Positions 11,601 to 26,600 of a stretch of 64,000 bases of DNA are shown piece by piece (within the stretch, counting starts at the first letter, position 1; every line of letters starts with the position of its first letter). The translations under genes and the position numbers were made by a program. Source of the stretch: Heterobilharzia americana (lineage: Eukaryota > Platyhelminthes > Trematoda > Strigeidida > Schistosomatidae); NCBI GenBank assembly GCA_944470555.2, contig OX104132.1, positions 18,733,755-18,797,754 on the forward strand, written 5' to 3'. Below the pieces are notes generated by a model. The model searched no databases. It was not told where the DNA came from and was given only the letters and a program-made list of their open reading frames with translations.

Positions 11601-14600
11601 ATATAATATGAATATCCGACAGTATTGAGGGTTCCACGTAGGAGCCCATCTGCCATCAAAGGTCGAGGGATTCCGTCCTGTATAACATCAGGAATATACA
11701 AGTATCAAAACAACAATGAATGAACTGGCTTTTAACCCTAGTGCCTCAGGGATTCAGAACATCTACTTTCATGACTAACTAATTTGACAGTATTTCTCTT
11801 ATTAATGTTATGAAATTGTTGTTGATTGCTAGCGAAAATCATACTTTAAAGGCGAATACAGATACGATTTACGGTGTTATGATCAAATGATTAGCTCTTC
11901 TCATGAGAACGAAATGATCGACTAAATCTGATTGCACTTGATTGATTACAGTTCTTAAAACTGAGTGGTGATCAGAAAGAGATGTGAATTTATTGTATCA
12001 TACAACGAATGAAACTCAAAATATCAACAATAGGGATCATATGACTCAGAGTATACAACTGATAAGGTGTAAGAACGAATATCACAGCACAGACAGCACC
12101 AAAGAAAAATGCAGTATGCATAAAAAACAATGCATACAATCAGTCGGACTCATTGTTTACTTTGGTTATATCAGACGAAGAAATGAAAATAAGAATCTCA
12201 GACTTAGACTTCATCGATGAAATATGCTAGTAGTGAACTACTTCAGGAGTTAAAAACCACTGAGGCTGATCCATAGTATTTCACCAGACAGATCAGAGTG
12301 ATCTTAACACCGGACGACCATTTCTCTTATTCGAGACCAAGCCCACCAGCAGTGTGCCTGGACAAATTCAGTTCATACAGCCGAACTAGTTCAGACCACT
12401 TGAATCCAACTAGATGACTTGCATAGATCGGGGTACCTAAAAGCGGATGATTACTTTGCAAATGATATACAAACTTCATGGCCCATGTTAACATTACTTG
12501 CAGGTGAGTAGTTTTTAACCTGCCCAGCTGTGGTGTCAACGGGGTTTCCATTGACACCAGTCCTCAACGAAGATCATGAGGTGTGATCTCTGACATAAAC
12601 GTGTCATGAACTAGAGTAATTTACTAGTACTGAACAACTTGAGTTGTTAGAAGCCACTCCGGCTGATCTGTAGATTTCATTAGCCATGTTATTTAAAGAA
12701 ATTTCACATAAGACTTATCTTGTAGTAGTGTTGTTTAGCCTTTAAGCTCAAAACGTTTTCTTGACTCCTCACTCGATTTTGTGTATCTTATGGTTGCAAA
12801 ATAATTCCATTTAAGTCAAATATATTATTTTAAAGTATTCATCATGGACTAGGATCAGTTAGTGAACCATTGAGAAACCTGAGAGCACTGGACAGCTGTT
12901 TCGTCCTTGTAAGGGACTCCTCAGCAGTAAGCACCCACGACTGCGCTAGAGGTCGACTTAGGAACCTTCAAGTTTCACGTCGACCGTGTTAACCATTCAA
13001 CCACCAAGTCGGAGATCAAAAATCCACGATTTGCTACTTCTGTCAATTCGCGATATAGTGTGAATATCATCCTAGGTCTTCAGTTGGCATCCGCTTCACT
13101 TCTGACTAGCTGACTCCTCCGCAAGTCATGATTTCTCAATAGAACTTCGGGATATCCATCTGGAATACTACCTTAAAATTAAAATCACCATTGGCCTCAA
13201 AATGCTTTACTATATAGTGCTCATTAGTGATGTGCTTCCAGATAGGTATTCTGAATTCCTACTGAGAAGCCGCAACTTGTAGGGTCAAGCAGTCGGAAGT
13301 GAAGCGTATGCCAACTGATGACCCTGAATGACAGTAGTAGCTCTATGTCACGAATTAACAGAAGTAGGAAACTGTAGACAATTGAACTCCAACCCAGCGG
13401 CCGTATACTCAAGGCGTTCACCGTGACACCTGAAGGCCCTGAATTCGATCGCTATCCAGGTCGTGGGTGCGTATTGCTGAGGAGTCCTATACCAGGGCGA
13501 AACAGATATCTAGTGCTCCAAGGTCTCTATTCTTCCTCCAACTGATATCAGTTAAAATTAAAATGCTCAATAACCTCAAAATAAAATACATCACTGATCA
13601 TTTTTTGCTGTTGCTTTTATGAATTATGGTGTGTGATGGGCATAAAACAGAAAGTTTTACAGGACCAATGAACCCTGACGTCATGACTTCACATCATATC
13701 TTTGTTGAACCTTTATTTTCAAGTGTTCTTTAATTGAACTTAATATATACATGCAGAAAACCTCAATCACCTTATCTTCACCTCTATCGTACTCTACTTT
13801 CATTGACCTATAAAATAGATAATACTTCTCCAATGAATATCACATAAATGCGTTGCAACACGCATTCAATGAATCAACTAGGTCGATCTAAGTGATTACG
13901 TAGACTGTAATAATGGTAGTTTCACACGCAAAAGATTTTACAAATTAGTATAACTAATAAAAGCTTTCTTTTTCACCACAAACTCATATTTATTTAGTAT
14001 AACGGCTTTACAAACTTCTTCAATTGAAAATTATTTTTTCATCATATACTTTTAAACGGGATTAGACACACCCATTGTTGTTTCTCAGTTTGAAACCACC
14101 AACAGCGCATACCCCCGAGTGTTAAAGAAACATTAAGACATGCATCGACGATATTCTAACTCAGTTAAACTATGTTACAAAAAAATCCATGAAATCTCTC
14201 TCTAATGCAGAGAAGCAGATATTGCCTGACTTGTTAAAAAATCAAGGATAGATCTGTGATATTGAGTGACTCTTTAAAGAGGCCACTCTAGCTAGCAGTT
14301 ATTGAAATAACCAGACAGGTTTCTCTACTAAGATTTGGGGGTTTAGTGACTTTTCAAGTTGGTATTCATCATGGACGGATATCAGTTAGAGGAACACTCG
14401 GAACCCAGAAGCACTGGTAATAAGACTCTTCAGCGATGCGCACCCATGATCCCGCCAGAGATCGAACCTAGAACCTTCAGGTTCCGTGGCCATCACGTTA
14501 CCATTGAGCCACTGGGTTAGAATCCAATGATCTATACTTCCTACTCCCATCAGCTCACAACATAACGCGATCATCATCCGATGTCATCGTTGAGTATTTG

Positions 14601-17600
14601 TCCTCATGTTCATCAGGTCTACTCCACCGGTCACGACTTCTCATTGGAACTTCAAGAATCACCTCCCGAAGCTAGTCACCAATGAGCACTAGATCAATTG
14701 AATTTGAGGGAGGATTTAGTGATTTCTCAAGTTGATATTCATCTTTACTTGGACTGAAAATGTAGTCTTTTGTGCATAAAATATAGAACCCTAATTGGTC
14801 AGTTCAATAATCAGTTGCCTAGATACAATAGGGTAAATCGTAGTAGTTTGAATGAATACACGCAATTGGTAGCTGAATACAATCCGTCGAATGTTGGGAA
14901 ACTGGGGCACATCAGTTCAGATAGTAATGCTATGGTTATTGAGCATAATCAATCACCCGAAATCAACATGCGACTTGGCATCACTGTGTAGCAGTCCAAG
15001 TTGCCACGCCTGACATCAGCACATCTAGGAAGGGGTCACCAAGAAGAAGGATAGAGAAATAGCTGGGCGTAAGTAATTGAAAGTTATAGGAATCACAAGA
15101 GAGAGAAAGAGAAGGAGCGATGAAGTAATAACGGAGTACGAAATATCGGTAAGGTTGAAAATAATGCGTTGAGGCAATACCGTCCCCTCCCTCTCCAATG
15201 ATATTAACTGTAAGCCATATCTTCTAAAGTCTTCAATCCACGATTTCAGTTGTCATGCGAATAAACTGGGTTATTTCTCTACATAGCTCAGATAAACAAT
15301 GAGAGACTTCGTGGACTACTGGTACCAAGCTGTAGTCTGACCGTCTCTGACGTTTCTCTGGTCTAAAAACACTTCAGTCGACAGAATTGGAAGTATGCTC
15401 TAATCCGTCATCATTTAGCATGCGTATGATGTAGAGCCGTATGTCAAAAATGCAACTACACCTTTTTCTGTTACAAGACAGTTGCATAATATCTGTAGAA
15501 TCTGAATAGACATCTTAAGGCTGATGATCTTATTATATGACGTATAAAACTATGAAAGGTCCTAGACTATCGTGCCTTAGTGGCCTAGTGGATAACGCTT
15601 TGGTCTTCAAAGCAATTGGTACTGGGTTCGAGTCTTGGTGGGAATAACATCACTCACTGAGGTTCAGTTGCAACCAGCTGATGAGTCTAAAATAGGTCGA
15701 GACGCGTGTCCTGGACTCCTTTGCTAGCCACAACCAATTAAGTTATAAAAATTACCATATAGTTTTTATATCTATGCATTGTTCAGTTTGTTTTCATTTT
15801 TCATGTCTATGGTATATCGCTTTCATTCCTGTTGTTGTTTTTCACCATCATTTTTGGCCACTGAAGACATGAAGTCTGTAATCTTGGCCATAGTGTGCTC
15901 ATGTGTCCACTGTGTAAATCCTCCAAGTGTAAGTTTTGGACACTGGATACATCTTGTTTACGTACCAAGTTGATGCGGCTAGTGGATCATGAAGGAACAG
16001 TTGTATTTGCCGTTGTTATGTCTCTCTGGGGTAAGATATTATATATCTAACTTTGTTTTTCTTCGTTCCCATTATTGACTTTTGTACGATAAATGAAAGA
16101 AGTTCATTTTGATTCGTTTTTTATATAAAAGGAACATAAAATGAGGCTAACTACTGACAGGAGTAGTCTTCAGTACCCTTGTTAACTCTCTGTCAACTAA
16201 GATGATGAATCGTAGGTGACAGTTAAAATTCATGACTGAGAAAGTTTTCCTGGCTACTTAGTGTGCTTTTTTTATCGCATAAACCCTACTGTTTGATTGG
16301 GTCAAAATACAAGATAGCAAATCAGTACCGCGTGGTGAATGTTAGAGAATATTTGTAGCTCCATGGGTTGATTTCGGTTGTGTTGCGTTCTCTGATCTTG
16401 GTCATTTAATCGCGAAGCTTTCATTGTCGTTCTAGACAGCAGCATAGGCACCAACTTCAGTATGAAATGGGTTATCCAGATTTCTACGTGTGTGATTCAG
16501 TAGCATGTCTCATCCATACATAAAGAAAATATCAGAGATCACGACGGGACTATTGAGACCATTTATAATTTGTATGGCTCATAAATCAATACATTCCCTT
16601 TAAACCATATTATGCAAACCGAAGGACGCAACAGCCAAAGAAGACAAGCTGAATATCATTTACAAAGCCAACTGTAGCAACTGGGATCCGCACTACGCTG
16701 GACAAAGTGGTCGATCTCTTCGTCAATGTTTACATGAAAATCAGTTGGCTACTGAACATCACAACATTTCGTCACTCATACTAATCCATATGGACATGAA
16801 TTCAATCTTGAAAATGTAGAGATCGTGGATAGGGAAGCAAAAGTCAATAGAAAAACCCATGCAATTAATGACATTTGCAGCAGACCGGTTTTGAATCATC
16901 TTCACATATTTGACAGGTGACACTGAAGCGTATGGGAAACAGACTCAGATTTCGTCTCAACACGTCCAGAAGACCCTACATCTTGTTAACGTTTTCATCT
17001 GGTACGATAACATCGTTTTGATACTCCAAACCAACCAAATGATTTTCAGGGAGTAGGCCAATCGCTGTGAAGTCATAGGTACTTAAGATCTTGTCCATAA
17101 GTGCGTCTATGAGGAAGCTAAATAGAAACGGTGACACTGAATATCCCTGAGGGATACCACCATTTGTCGTCATATCTGATGAAAACTCTCCATGAGCCTG
17201 CACTCACACGGATGCGTGAGTTCGAGTTGAAAGCTTTGATAAGCATTATATGCTTCCTCGGCACTCCCTTCACTGTCTGATACTACGACAACACCTCACG
17301 GTCGATAGAATCTGCTGCCTCCTTCTAGTCACGAAATGTGATGTGTTGACCGCTGGTCGGTAAGTATGCCTGTGTTCTAGAGCCTGTAGGGAAATTATAA
17401 AACCATGGTATTTTGAACTTGCTGATCTTGTGTTTTCATAAACATGGCTGATCCAATGATTGTTTTTCCAATCGTTTTAACACTTTAGTTATTTTTGTTT
17501 GAATTGTTTTTGTTAGATTTCTTTCGTTTGTAGTTTTAACAGATCTGTTTTTTTCTGAGTGTAGGCTTTACATTTTCTCGACGTAGTTGTTTCGGGTTAT

Positions 17601-20600
17601 GAGAACTGTGTCTGTACTTTAATAGGATGTGTTAGTAATAAATTCTTTGAGTATTTCAGTTGTATTAGTTGTTCTCGATATTGATAGACGCTTAACTTCT
17701 GATTTTGTGTTAGGATAATGATGAAAACATTGTAGAATGGTTAATTTAAAGCATCGAAGCTAAGGGTTGAAGACCGATATAAGATTGTTGGTTCAGCTGA
17801 ATAAACTTTTGAATGTTACATTTGTATGAAGCTTGTTGACATTGAAGCTAATATCACAGAATTTTAGACCCTGAAGTAAGACTTTCACATATAAGGTCAA
17901 CAAAGATGTTCACGAATAATAAATTGAGAATCTCATGAGATCATCTAGAAGTTTTCGACATGTTTCGATAGATTCTAAGCTCTTGGATAGTTTAGAATTG
18001 ACAAATTGTATTTGTTTGTCAGCGATTATAGTGATACATTAAGTAGATTTTTGATATTTAATGGATTATAAATCATAAAACTTAGAGAATTTTTGAGAAA
18101 TATGTTGTTCTAGCACTTATATACCTGAACGTATATAGTCGATATCATTCTTTGAATGATTTTAAGGGATTTTGTGTTAGGTACATATGGTTTCTTTGAA
18201 GTACCTTCAAAAGCATTTTCAATACTCATGATTCTTTATACAATCTTCAAGAAAACAAACTTTTGCAAACGAAAGGGACTTGCTCAATCCCTTCCCCCCC
18301 CTTGCTTTCATAGTCTTAATCTTTAGCGCTTCAAAACACCCACCTTTCGAACTCTTCTATCCCACTTATTTCATATCTATTATTAACTATTCCTAGTTTC
18401 TATAATCATATCTTGATAACAGTTCATTCAATAAATAGTTTGTCATACTACTCAACTAATTATTCATAATTAATTGAATTCACTGAATTTCCACTCTGTA
18501 TTTTTTAAGTCATGACAACTCAAAGTCTTGCTTGATTACCATACTATACCTTTTTTTTTAAAAAACTTTTTCTTCAACATTCATAAACATTTTGTTTATT
18601 TTACAATGTGTCTAACAAATTGCTTTTGCAAACAAAACAAATTTCGTAATAGGATTGTACATAAATACAATAATGCAGTTTAGTGAATGAAATAGCCGAA
18701 AAGAATCTCTTTTAAAGAATCTGAGACAGATAACGATATCAAGGTTAAAAAAAAAAACAATGTAAAAATATCGATGGATTTTAGCAATAAGTTTTAATGA
18801 AATTCTTCATCTATTCAATGATCAAATTAGGATCCAATCTTTGGATAGTGCGAATATCTGTACGGAAAATATACAATATGAGAAACATAAATAATTAGGG
18901 TAAATATTTAACTAAGGAAATATGCGGAAAAAAACAACAATTACCGAAGTTAACTATTGTTCGTTAAATTAATATATACTTGGAAGTGAATCAATCTTTT
19001 TATACAACAAAACTTAATCTACTAGTTTCTAGTTTCCTCATACTTTGCATTTCTCAGCGAGAACAAAAATAAAGCTATAAAAAAAAATATGGCACAGATA
19101 TGTTGGAAGGCAGTGCTTTTCAGTAGTTTATACATAAAGATGTGATAAACTTGATGAATGGATTTCAGTCGGCTCTGAGCACTTCTTAGACAGAAAATTC
19201 AACACAGAACGTCATACGCAAGTGCATCGGTTCAAGTTGCCACAGTTTGTAGCAACATGTAAAGAACGAGCAGGTAGGAAAGAATGATATCAAATTAGAC
19301 GAAGCTGTATAGAGATAGAGGAAATTTCAAAATATTTCAGCTTTGGATATCAAGAGTGAATATGTCTGCTACATCGTGACTGATTTTCAGCCATGTCAAC
19401 GACAATCTCAACCACTGATTCTTATCATCTTGGGGACCTCAGTCAAGTAGTCTACATCACCTCACACGGCTCAGATCAACAGTGAGGGACTTTATTGAAT
19501 AATGCCACGTCTCGGTCTGGCCAGCCTAAACACTTCTAACCTAATCGAACTTTCCTCAGCATGGCACGTCGAGGTAGGTGGTGTCTTGATATGAACAGCA
19601 CATATCCAAGCCACCTCAGTCGATGGAAGATTCGCAACCTCATCGACTGAATTGCGTTCCCTGCCTGGTTCCCTTTGCCTAATCAGCAATCATTAGTGGA
19701 CATCAACAGTATTCACCCATTGGATATCGACTCCATAAAATAATCCAGACCTGTAGGGGTTAATCGTGGTCTAAATAGACTGTATGTAAAGTCTCTAACT
19801 TTAGATGTTTTTGATACTTTCTTGAGTCGAATCACCGGGGGAACACTACTTTCTTCATGTCACTCATGTTTCTTGCTGGTAAGTGCCAACAAAAATGAAA
19901 CTTAGGTCAAGCAAGTTTTCTTACCGATTAACCCTTAACGTCATTAAACGTCAAGATTTGACGGGACTTAATGGCGTTAGCCAAAAGATATAGTCGAAAC
20001 TAAACAAGCATTAACTGTTTCAGAGATTGACATAGAAGGTACGGGAAAACCCCTGACCGTTAGTTCTTTCTCTAAACTTTTACCTGTGACACTGCTTATT
20101 GGATAGAGCTTGGTTGTAGTTAGCAGCTGAGAAAGTCGTTGGTATTCCTAACCTTCTGTTAATAGCACGTAAACAGTAGAGTTGACTTAGTTTTATTGAT
20201 AGTCGGTTTTAGAAAGCATTAGTGCTCCCTTTTCAATAACATTAAGGTTTGGTGTGCTTTGTGGAGCTGATGCGCATTGTGGGCGTTTCGTTATTACTAC
20301 TAAGTGATGCAACTTAACCCTGCATATCCTTACGTATTGGGCTATGAGTCAAATTTGTTCTGTGAAGGCTTATGAGGTTTCCTGTTTGTTCTGTTTATAG
20401 TGACTGGAGTGAGGTTTGAACCCGAGATTCACTTCTTGGAAATTAAAAGCTTAAGTTAACGAACTGCACACTAGACTATGAGGTATTAATCGAGTTAGAA
20501 AATTATAGTAGGTAAGATTCGAACGCAGAACTTATTGCTGAGTAGTTGGATGCTTAAGCTGATGAGTCGCATCACGCACTGTTATTACTTCTATCAGTAT

Positions 20601-23600
20601 TGACAAAAATTTCCCTTTGTACTTGACCAGGGTCTTCTGAATGTTTTGAGCAGAAGTTTGAATCAGTGAATTACAGACCCATTTTTCTCCTCCTTATTGG
20701 TCTGAAGAATCACCGGCTTTCTTCCAGTTTATTTGATGTCTCAATAAATGTCTGCTGTTGCCGATCATCTCTATTTATTTCACCTTTGCTGCCCATAGTT
20801 AATCTGCATTTGGGCTGCTTCACTCCTTGTTGTGCTTGAATTTCTCAGGGATGCGTCCACGTCCATCCATTCCTTCAATGGAAGCTAATAAGACCCACTT
20901 ACATTCTATAGCCTTTCTTTTATTATCAGTTCCAGTCTTCACCATTAGTTTTCCTGCAGACTGGAGATTGCATCAGGCTTCTTTCGGATGTGTTATCTTT
21001 CCATAGCTCACCAACTACTTAGCCAGCTACTTTAGAAAAGCAGCTTTGAGACCCTTACCAAGCTGAGTTTGGGATAATCTTCTAGCTATAGTCTTCATAT
21101 GTACGTAATCTATAGGGAATAACAATGCTTCATCTATCCTATGCAGCGGTAATTGGTGTCCATATGGCCTATGTGCGTTAACTTTTAACTTGAGGTCAAT
21201 GATCACCACTTCAAAGCATTTCTTCCTTTGTGTTTTAAATTTATGCTGGCCGAAAAGTAAGGGACATTTTGAGCACAGTTGTATCCCGCAACAGCCGTTA
21301 TCTGTTCTCTTGATTCCAAAAGTACATTCACCATAACTAATCTGTCTACGTTGTATTAAAGTTTACTTCTACGACAATCACATATGCTCATTCCTCTTTT
21401 AGTGGGGGATAGGATTTTCTGTTGTCCTTAACTTTATCTTCTTCCGAACTGCAATCGACTAGGTCATAAGCAAAGATAAAAGAGAGATAACGGTGAATTT
21501 TTCTATTCCTTTAGACTTTACTTCACCATCAATCCGAATAGCCTGCAGACTGCTGTCAACTTGGGATCCATGTGAGTGGTTCATCTTATGCGTTGAGGCT
21601 TGGCGCTGTGCCTACACCTGCAAGACAAGACCACAAGAACTACCGAAGGAGCCTCGAGATCCCAAAAGGTTAAAATTTGTAAATTATCTACACTGATCGC
21701 TGTCTTAAATGAATAGCCTCGACTGGACTGTATTTGCGCTTCTCATGAACACATCATACGTCTATTTCTTGAGATGGCAGAGTTTTGTTTGGAGAAGCTT
21801 GTTGTCCGATTTGATAAAGTGTTGTGAGCACTGTGAAAGCTCCGATATGTAGTGTGAAAAATGGTGTCAAGAAACCAGGGATGCTATTCCGTGAAGTCAA
21901 GTCGTTATCAAGGGCCGTGGAGCTATAAGAAATTTGAGATGACGTAGGAATATTAATAAGGAGATGCAAATGAAGACTCGATGTAGGAGTGCTGAAGGAG
22001 TTGTGAGAGTGGTTTACACTTCCTACTGCTGCTTCTTGAAATACATGACAAGTGAAGTTTATAAAAAGGATAGTTATTTCGAGCTGGAAGAGAGACTACA
22101 GAGACCTAGTTGCGTCTATTGGAGCTCAGTCATTCACAGGCATTGGAAAGATGTTTATTACTGTTTGTATCCGTCCAGAATTTGATGATTTTCACAACCG
22201 ACTCCCTAACGTCAACTGCATATTGGGCGATTTATGGGTTTAAGCTCCCCTTTGCTTAGCTATGCTATGAGATGCTCTTGAATGCAACGGGAGCTGTTTC
22301 TCTATGAACATCTTATTTTTCTATCTCTACAAGAGTTGACTAGTATTCACTTTTTTTTTCATATATTCTCATTGTATTTCGTCCATCCTTAAACAAAAGG
22401 ATCACCGACTTCATAAAATACATTCAGTAAGTAATTTGTTTTTCATTCATTCAATAACAAAGCGTAAGCAATCAGCATCTTATTTATTTCTAGATATAAC
22501 AGTTTACAGGTATGATTTCTTCAACTACTTAGCCAAAATTCTGCAAAATAGGATTTAGTACAGAATTCTTCATCATACTGATTATCAGTTATTCCAGACT
22601 CCAAAGATCAAAGTAATAGGAGTCTGACTGATTTTGTGTACTACATTGCTAGAAGCTAAGTGTTTCCACTTGTCCTTAAATTGTCTCTATGGATTTTTAT
22701 TCCACGTAATAAAGATTAATATTATTCACCTGAAAGTTTTTAAGTTTAAATAAAATCAACACATAAATTTCTTGACTTTGAAAGCATTCTGAGCTAAAAT
22801 ACTAAATAGCTAACTACTCATATATCATCGTTGTCTGATAATTTGAGATCAAGCAATTTGACCCTGTTTACCAACTAGGAATTACAATTATCAAGCAACA
22901 ACAAGTGATACCCGTTGCAGAAGTTGCGATTGTCGTGCCCCAGTGGCCCTGTGGATAACTCTGGTGTTTGAAGCGATGAGCATTGCGTTCGAATGTCAGT
23001 GGGAACACGATCACTCATTGAAGTGCAGGTATATCCTGTTTACGAGTTCCGATCAGGACGAAACAGGTGCCTTGGGTTCCACTGTAAGTCATCAAGACGA
23101 ATACTAATATATGAAGTTATTCTCATGTAATACTTTAATTACTACTAGGAAGTCTTCGTTAATGCAATATGTAAAAATAAAATAAAACATTTTCCTTTTA
23201 TATTAAACCATCTGTTTGCAGTAAACATTGATTTGTTATTTTGATTGACATATAGCAACTTTGTAGTGAATACGATGATACATTGGTCCGAAAAACCGAC
23301 CAACCATACTTTTATTTATGATCTGTTTCTCTTGTTCATCGAATTTGATCATGAAAAACGATTGTCGTAGTTAATGATTTTATTGTCTTTACCTGCTAGT
23401 ATTCATGATTAGTGAAACTCAACCCAGTACAAGTGTTTGCGTATTAGACTACAAGCTACATTGATTTTTCAAAGGCTTATTATACTACCTGATCACTCAG
23501 GCTGAAGTAGGTTGAGCTGTGTTTTAATCCAGCTTGTAGTATTTAGAACTCAAATGCTACATCTATCTTCAGGCGATGGGTTCCGGTTTGGAACTCCGTT

Positions 23601-26600
23601 TCAAGTATTCTAATTCTGGCAGAAGCGTAGTATCACAAGCCAATGCACAGTAAGTGTGGCTTATAGCCTAGTACATAGCATGTACCGGGTTAAGTTGCAT
23701 TACTCATTGACTGTTCATGCCTGTGATTTTACGGGACTTGACTCTCATGCTTCAGTGGCCTAAGGGCCGTAATTTCTAAAGTATGTAAACTATATAAAAT
23801 GTCTTTTATTTTTTATTTTTGCTGTCTATATACTTTAAACAGCTGTTATATTTTTCGAGATGTGGAAGCGTAAACAAGTCTCATTAGCTTATCAATGGAA
23901 TGTGAGCTCATTAGAACCAATGGACCAACCGCCTAGGCCAGAATTTATGGCGCTACTCAATAAAAGATGTCCTCGAAGAATTAATCCTATGACTGGTGTA
24001 TGTGAACATTGTTATTCTTTTTTCGATTATTTTGTAGCATTTGTAAATATGCTTCATTTTATGGACTTTTTAGATTATTCTCAGTTTCATATAGTGTTGT
24101 TATACTGATGATGTGGTAAATATGATAAGTTGTTTGTTTGTGGCTAGCAAACGGAACCAAGACGCGCATTTCCGTCCTATCTTGGACTCGTCAGCTGGGT
24201 GTACTTGCCACCAGTGATTGATGTTGTTTCCACTGAGACTCGAACCTTATACCCATCGCTTCAAACGCCAAGGTGTTATCCACTATGCCTCGGAGACACG
24301 ATAGCCACTTTACAATTCAATTAGGAATTTTCTAGTATTTTAATAGGTCTCTCAACTTGATTATTTATTCATAGAGAGGCTTTTCATATTCACTCAGTCA
24401 GTTAGCTGGGCATGTCTACTTATGAAAACTGAATCGCAGAGAAAAATCAAACCATCAGCACATACGGAAGATTGTCTGCACAGAATAATTGGCTTATACA
24501 CCAAACTTTGTTTAATACATAATAATGCATTTTTATTGAGCGTATCTGATATATAGTTGTGGTTTGGCAGACTTGCATTGATATTGAATGGTGTTTGAAG
24601 GTGAAATGAAAAAATTGGGTAGCAGCAGGACTCGAACCAGTGATCTCTTGGTTGCTGACCCAACCACTGGTTTGAATCCTGCAGTGATCCAGGTTTTCAT
24701 TTCACTTTCAATCATCCCCTAGTATCAGTAGTGCATGATTGTTATCATTCATCAAGTGACAGAACTCTACAGTTCATCACGTTTGATATGCTATGTTTGA
24801 CTACAATCAAGATAAAGCTGTACAATTTAATGTTTTTTTTGTAACTCTCATCATCATAGTAAGTCTGTAAACAATGAAAGTAAAAATTCCACTATTTGCT
24901 AATTACTTGTCAAGAAGTAACCAAAAATGATTGTCAGTATGCTTGACTTATAGTTGGATACCAGCAAAGTGAATGCTTACTGTGTAAATTTTTCCTAATA
25001 TCTGTCTATTAAACTATGATATTACTTTTCCTTCTCTGTTAGTACATGGAACCATTTATTCCATTCTGGAGGCGTAAAATACCAGTCATCTTAATCAGTT
25101 ACTCTACTGTTCTGCTAGCTGTAAGTTACATAGTTTTGTGGTGTTATTTGTTGTTGTTGTTGGTGGTGGTGGTGGTGGTGTTTATGGTATATATGATTGT
25201 TCTTACATTTAATATTTAACAGATTTTTCTTTTGAAACTATCCCAAATATTTCAATCTGTATACTTGATCAGTTGCCTCAGAAAACGCGTAATTTTTTAC
25301 CGTCTCATTCAGTTATGGTGTGGATGCTTTTTTACAGTATAGTTACTAATCCTCATCATATTCTATGTCTTTATCGTTACTGATACGTTCCGTTCATGTT
25401 AGGAAGTTGGTTTCAAAACTTTTGTCGTATCTTCGTGAAATGTGAATACTTAAAAGTTAAGGCAGTTGTAGTAGCTGCAGCATTTTATCTTATTTCACAT
25501 AACTTGTTTGTAGTATTTTATTTTTTTTGGTAATAAATCGAAAAATCTGAATCCTCTGATGTTGACATGTTAGAAAATAATCAAAATTGTTTATGTTCGT
25601 TGCAATACTTTCAATACTGTTGTAAGTGAAATGTCTATTAGTAAAATACAAATTAGTATTTATTAGACCATAGGTTTTTATAAAACCATATTGTTAGCTG
25701 GAGTACGATAAGGTTGGAACATAGCTCCAGCTCACGAAGTTGTTTATTGTTGGTTCCAGTAATGCAGTCAGACGTAGGGTATCTGACTTGGGTCTTCGGT
25801 AGTTGTAGCGGAGTTCGAACCCATGAACCACTGGTTGAAATTCATCCCCATAAGCCGATGAGCCACAGCACCACAAATTTCGGTTTTGATTCGATTCGAT
25901 CCTCTAAATCTTAGAAATCGATGTTTAGAGGCCATCCGTGATCATACTCAGAATAAACAACAACTGTATTGTGGTGTGTGCTACTTATACGAACTCAAAG
26001 AGGCAGTATAAAAGTGAGTCCACTGGGTGCTTCAATTATATCAATCATCATCCACTCAGTTTATCTGGTACCTGGAATCGGAAATGAGAAATATGGGAAG
26101 AAAATTCAGAAGGTAATGGAAACAGCAACAGTAGCTGAATGTCAGTTCAACTCGTATGTAGGATGGAGTGACCAGTTGCATGAACTGTGTTCAATGTAAG
26201 ACTGTGATATTTTAGTGATTTCCCAATAAACAAATTTATCACTATCCATCTCAGTCTTGACAACAGTATGAATCTATTCACTCTTTACTGAGTTTAATAT
26301 TTTGACGTCTTTATTAATCTTCATTTATTTGTTATCTTTTTTGCCATCTCCTTTTATGCTCGTCATAATCCTTCTCCGTTTCCGCTTAATATTCTGCTGC
26401 GTTACTGCGATAGTTTTACAGCTTGATCTGTTTAGGGATCCTATGCTAACTGTCTGTGTATGTGTCCAAAGATTTGACTTGATTGCTCAAACTGTAATGT
26501 GTTTAGTGCGTTCTTTGAATAATGATTCTAGATTCTGGTTGATGAATCTAGGTGTCAGACATGGTTCAAAATCGATGTCATTGGCGCAGATGCATCCATG

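Noticed and set aside
15660..15710. Second active hammerhead ribozyme
   Set aside because: The CTGATGAG core is intact, but the required GAA is GAG and stem II has a mismatch.
15779..15973. 64-residue frame at the position of exon 2
   Set aside because: It is in the wrong frame; the anoctamin reading M-C-P-L-C...V-M-S-L-W with correct phases at both ends is in another frame.
24165..24215. Active hammerhead ribozyme on the minus strand
   Set aside because: An extra G before GAAA and a damaged stem III make it unlikely; kept as a degraded copy.
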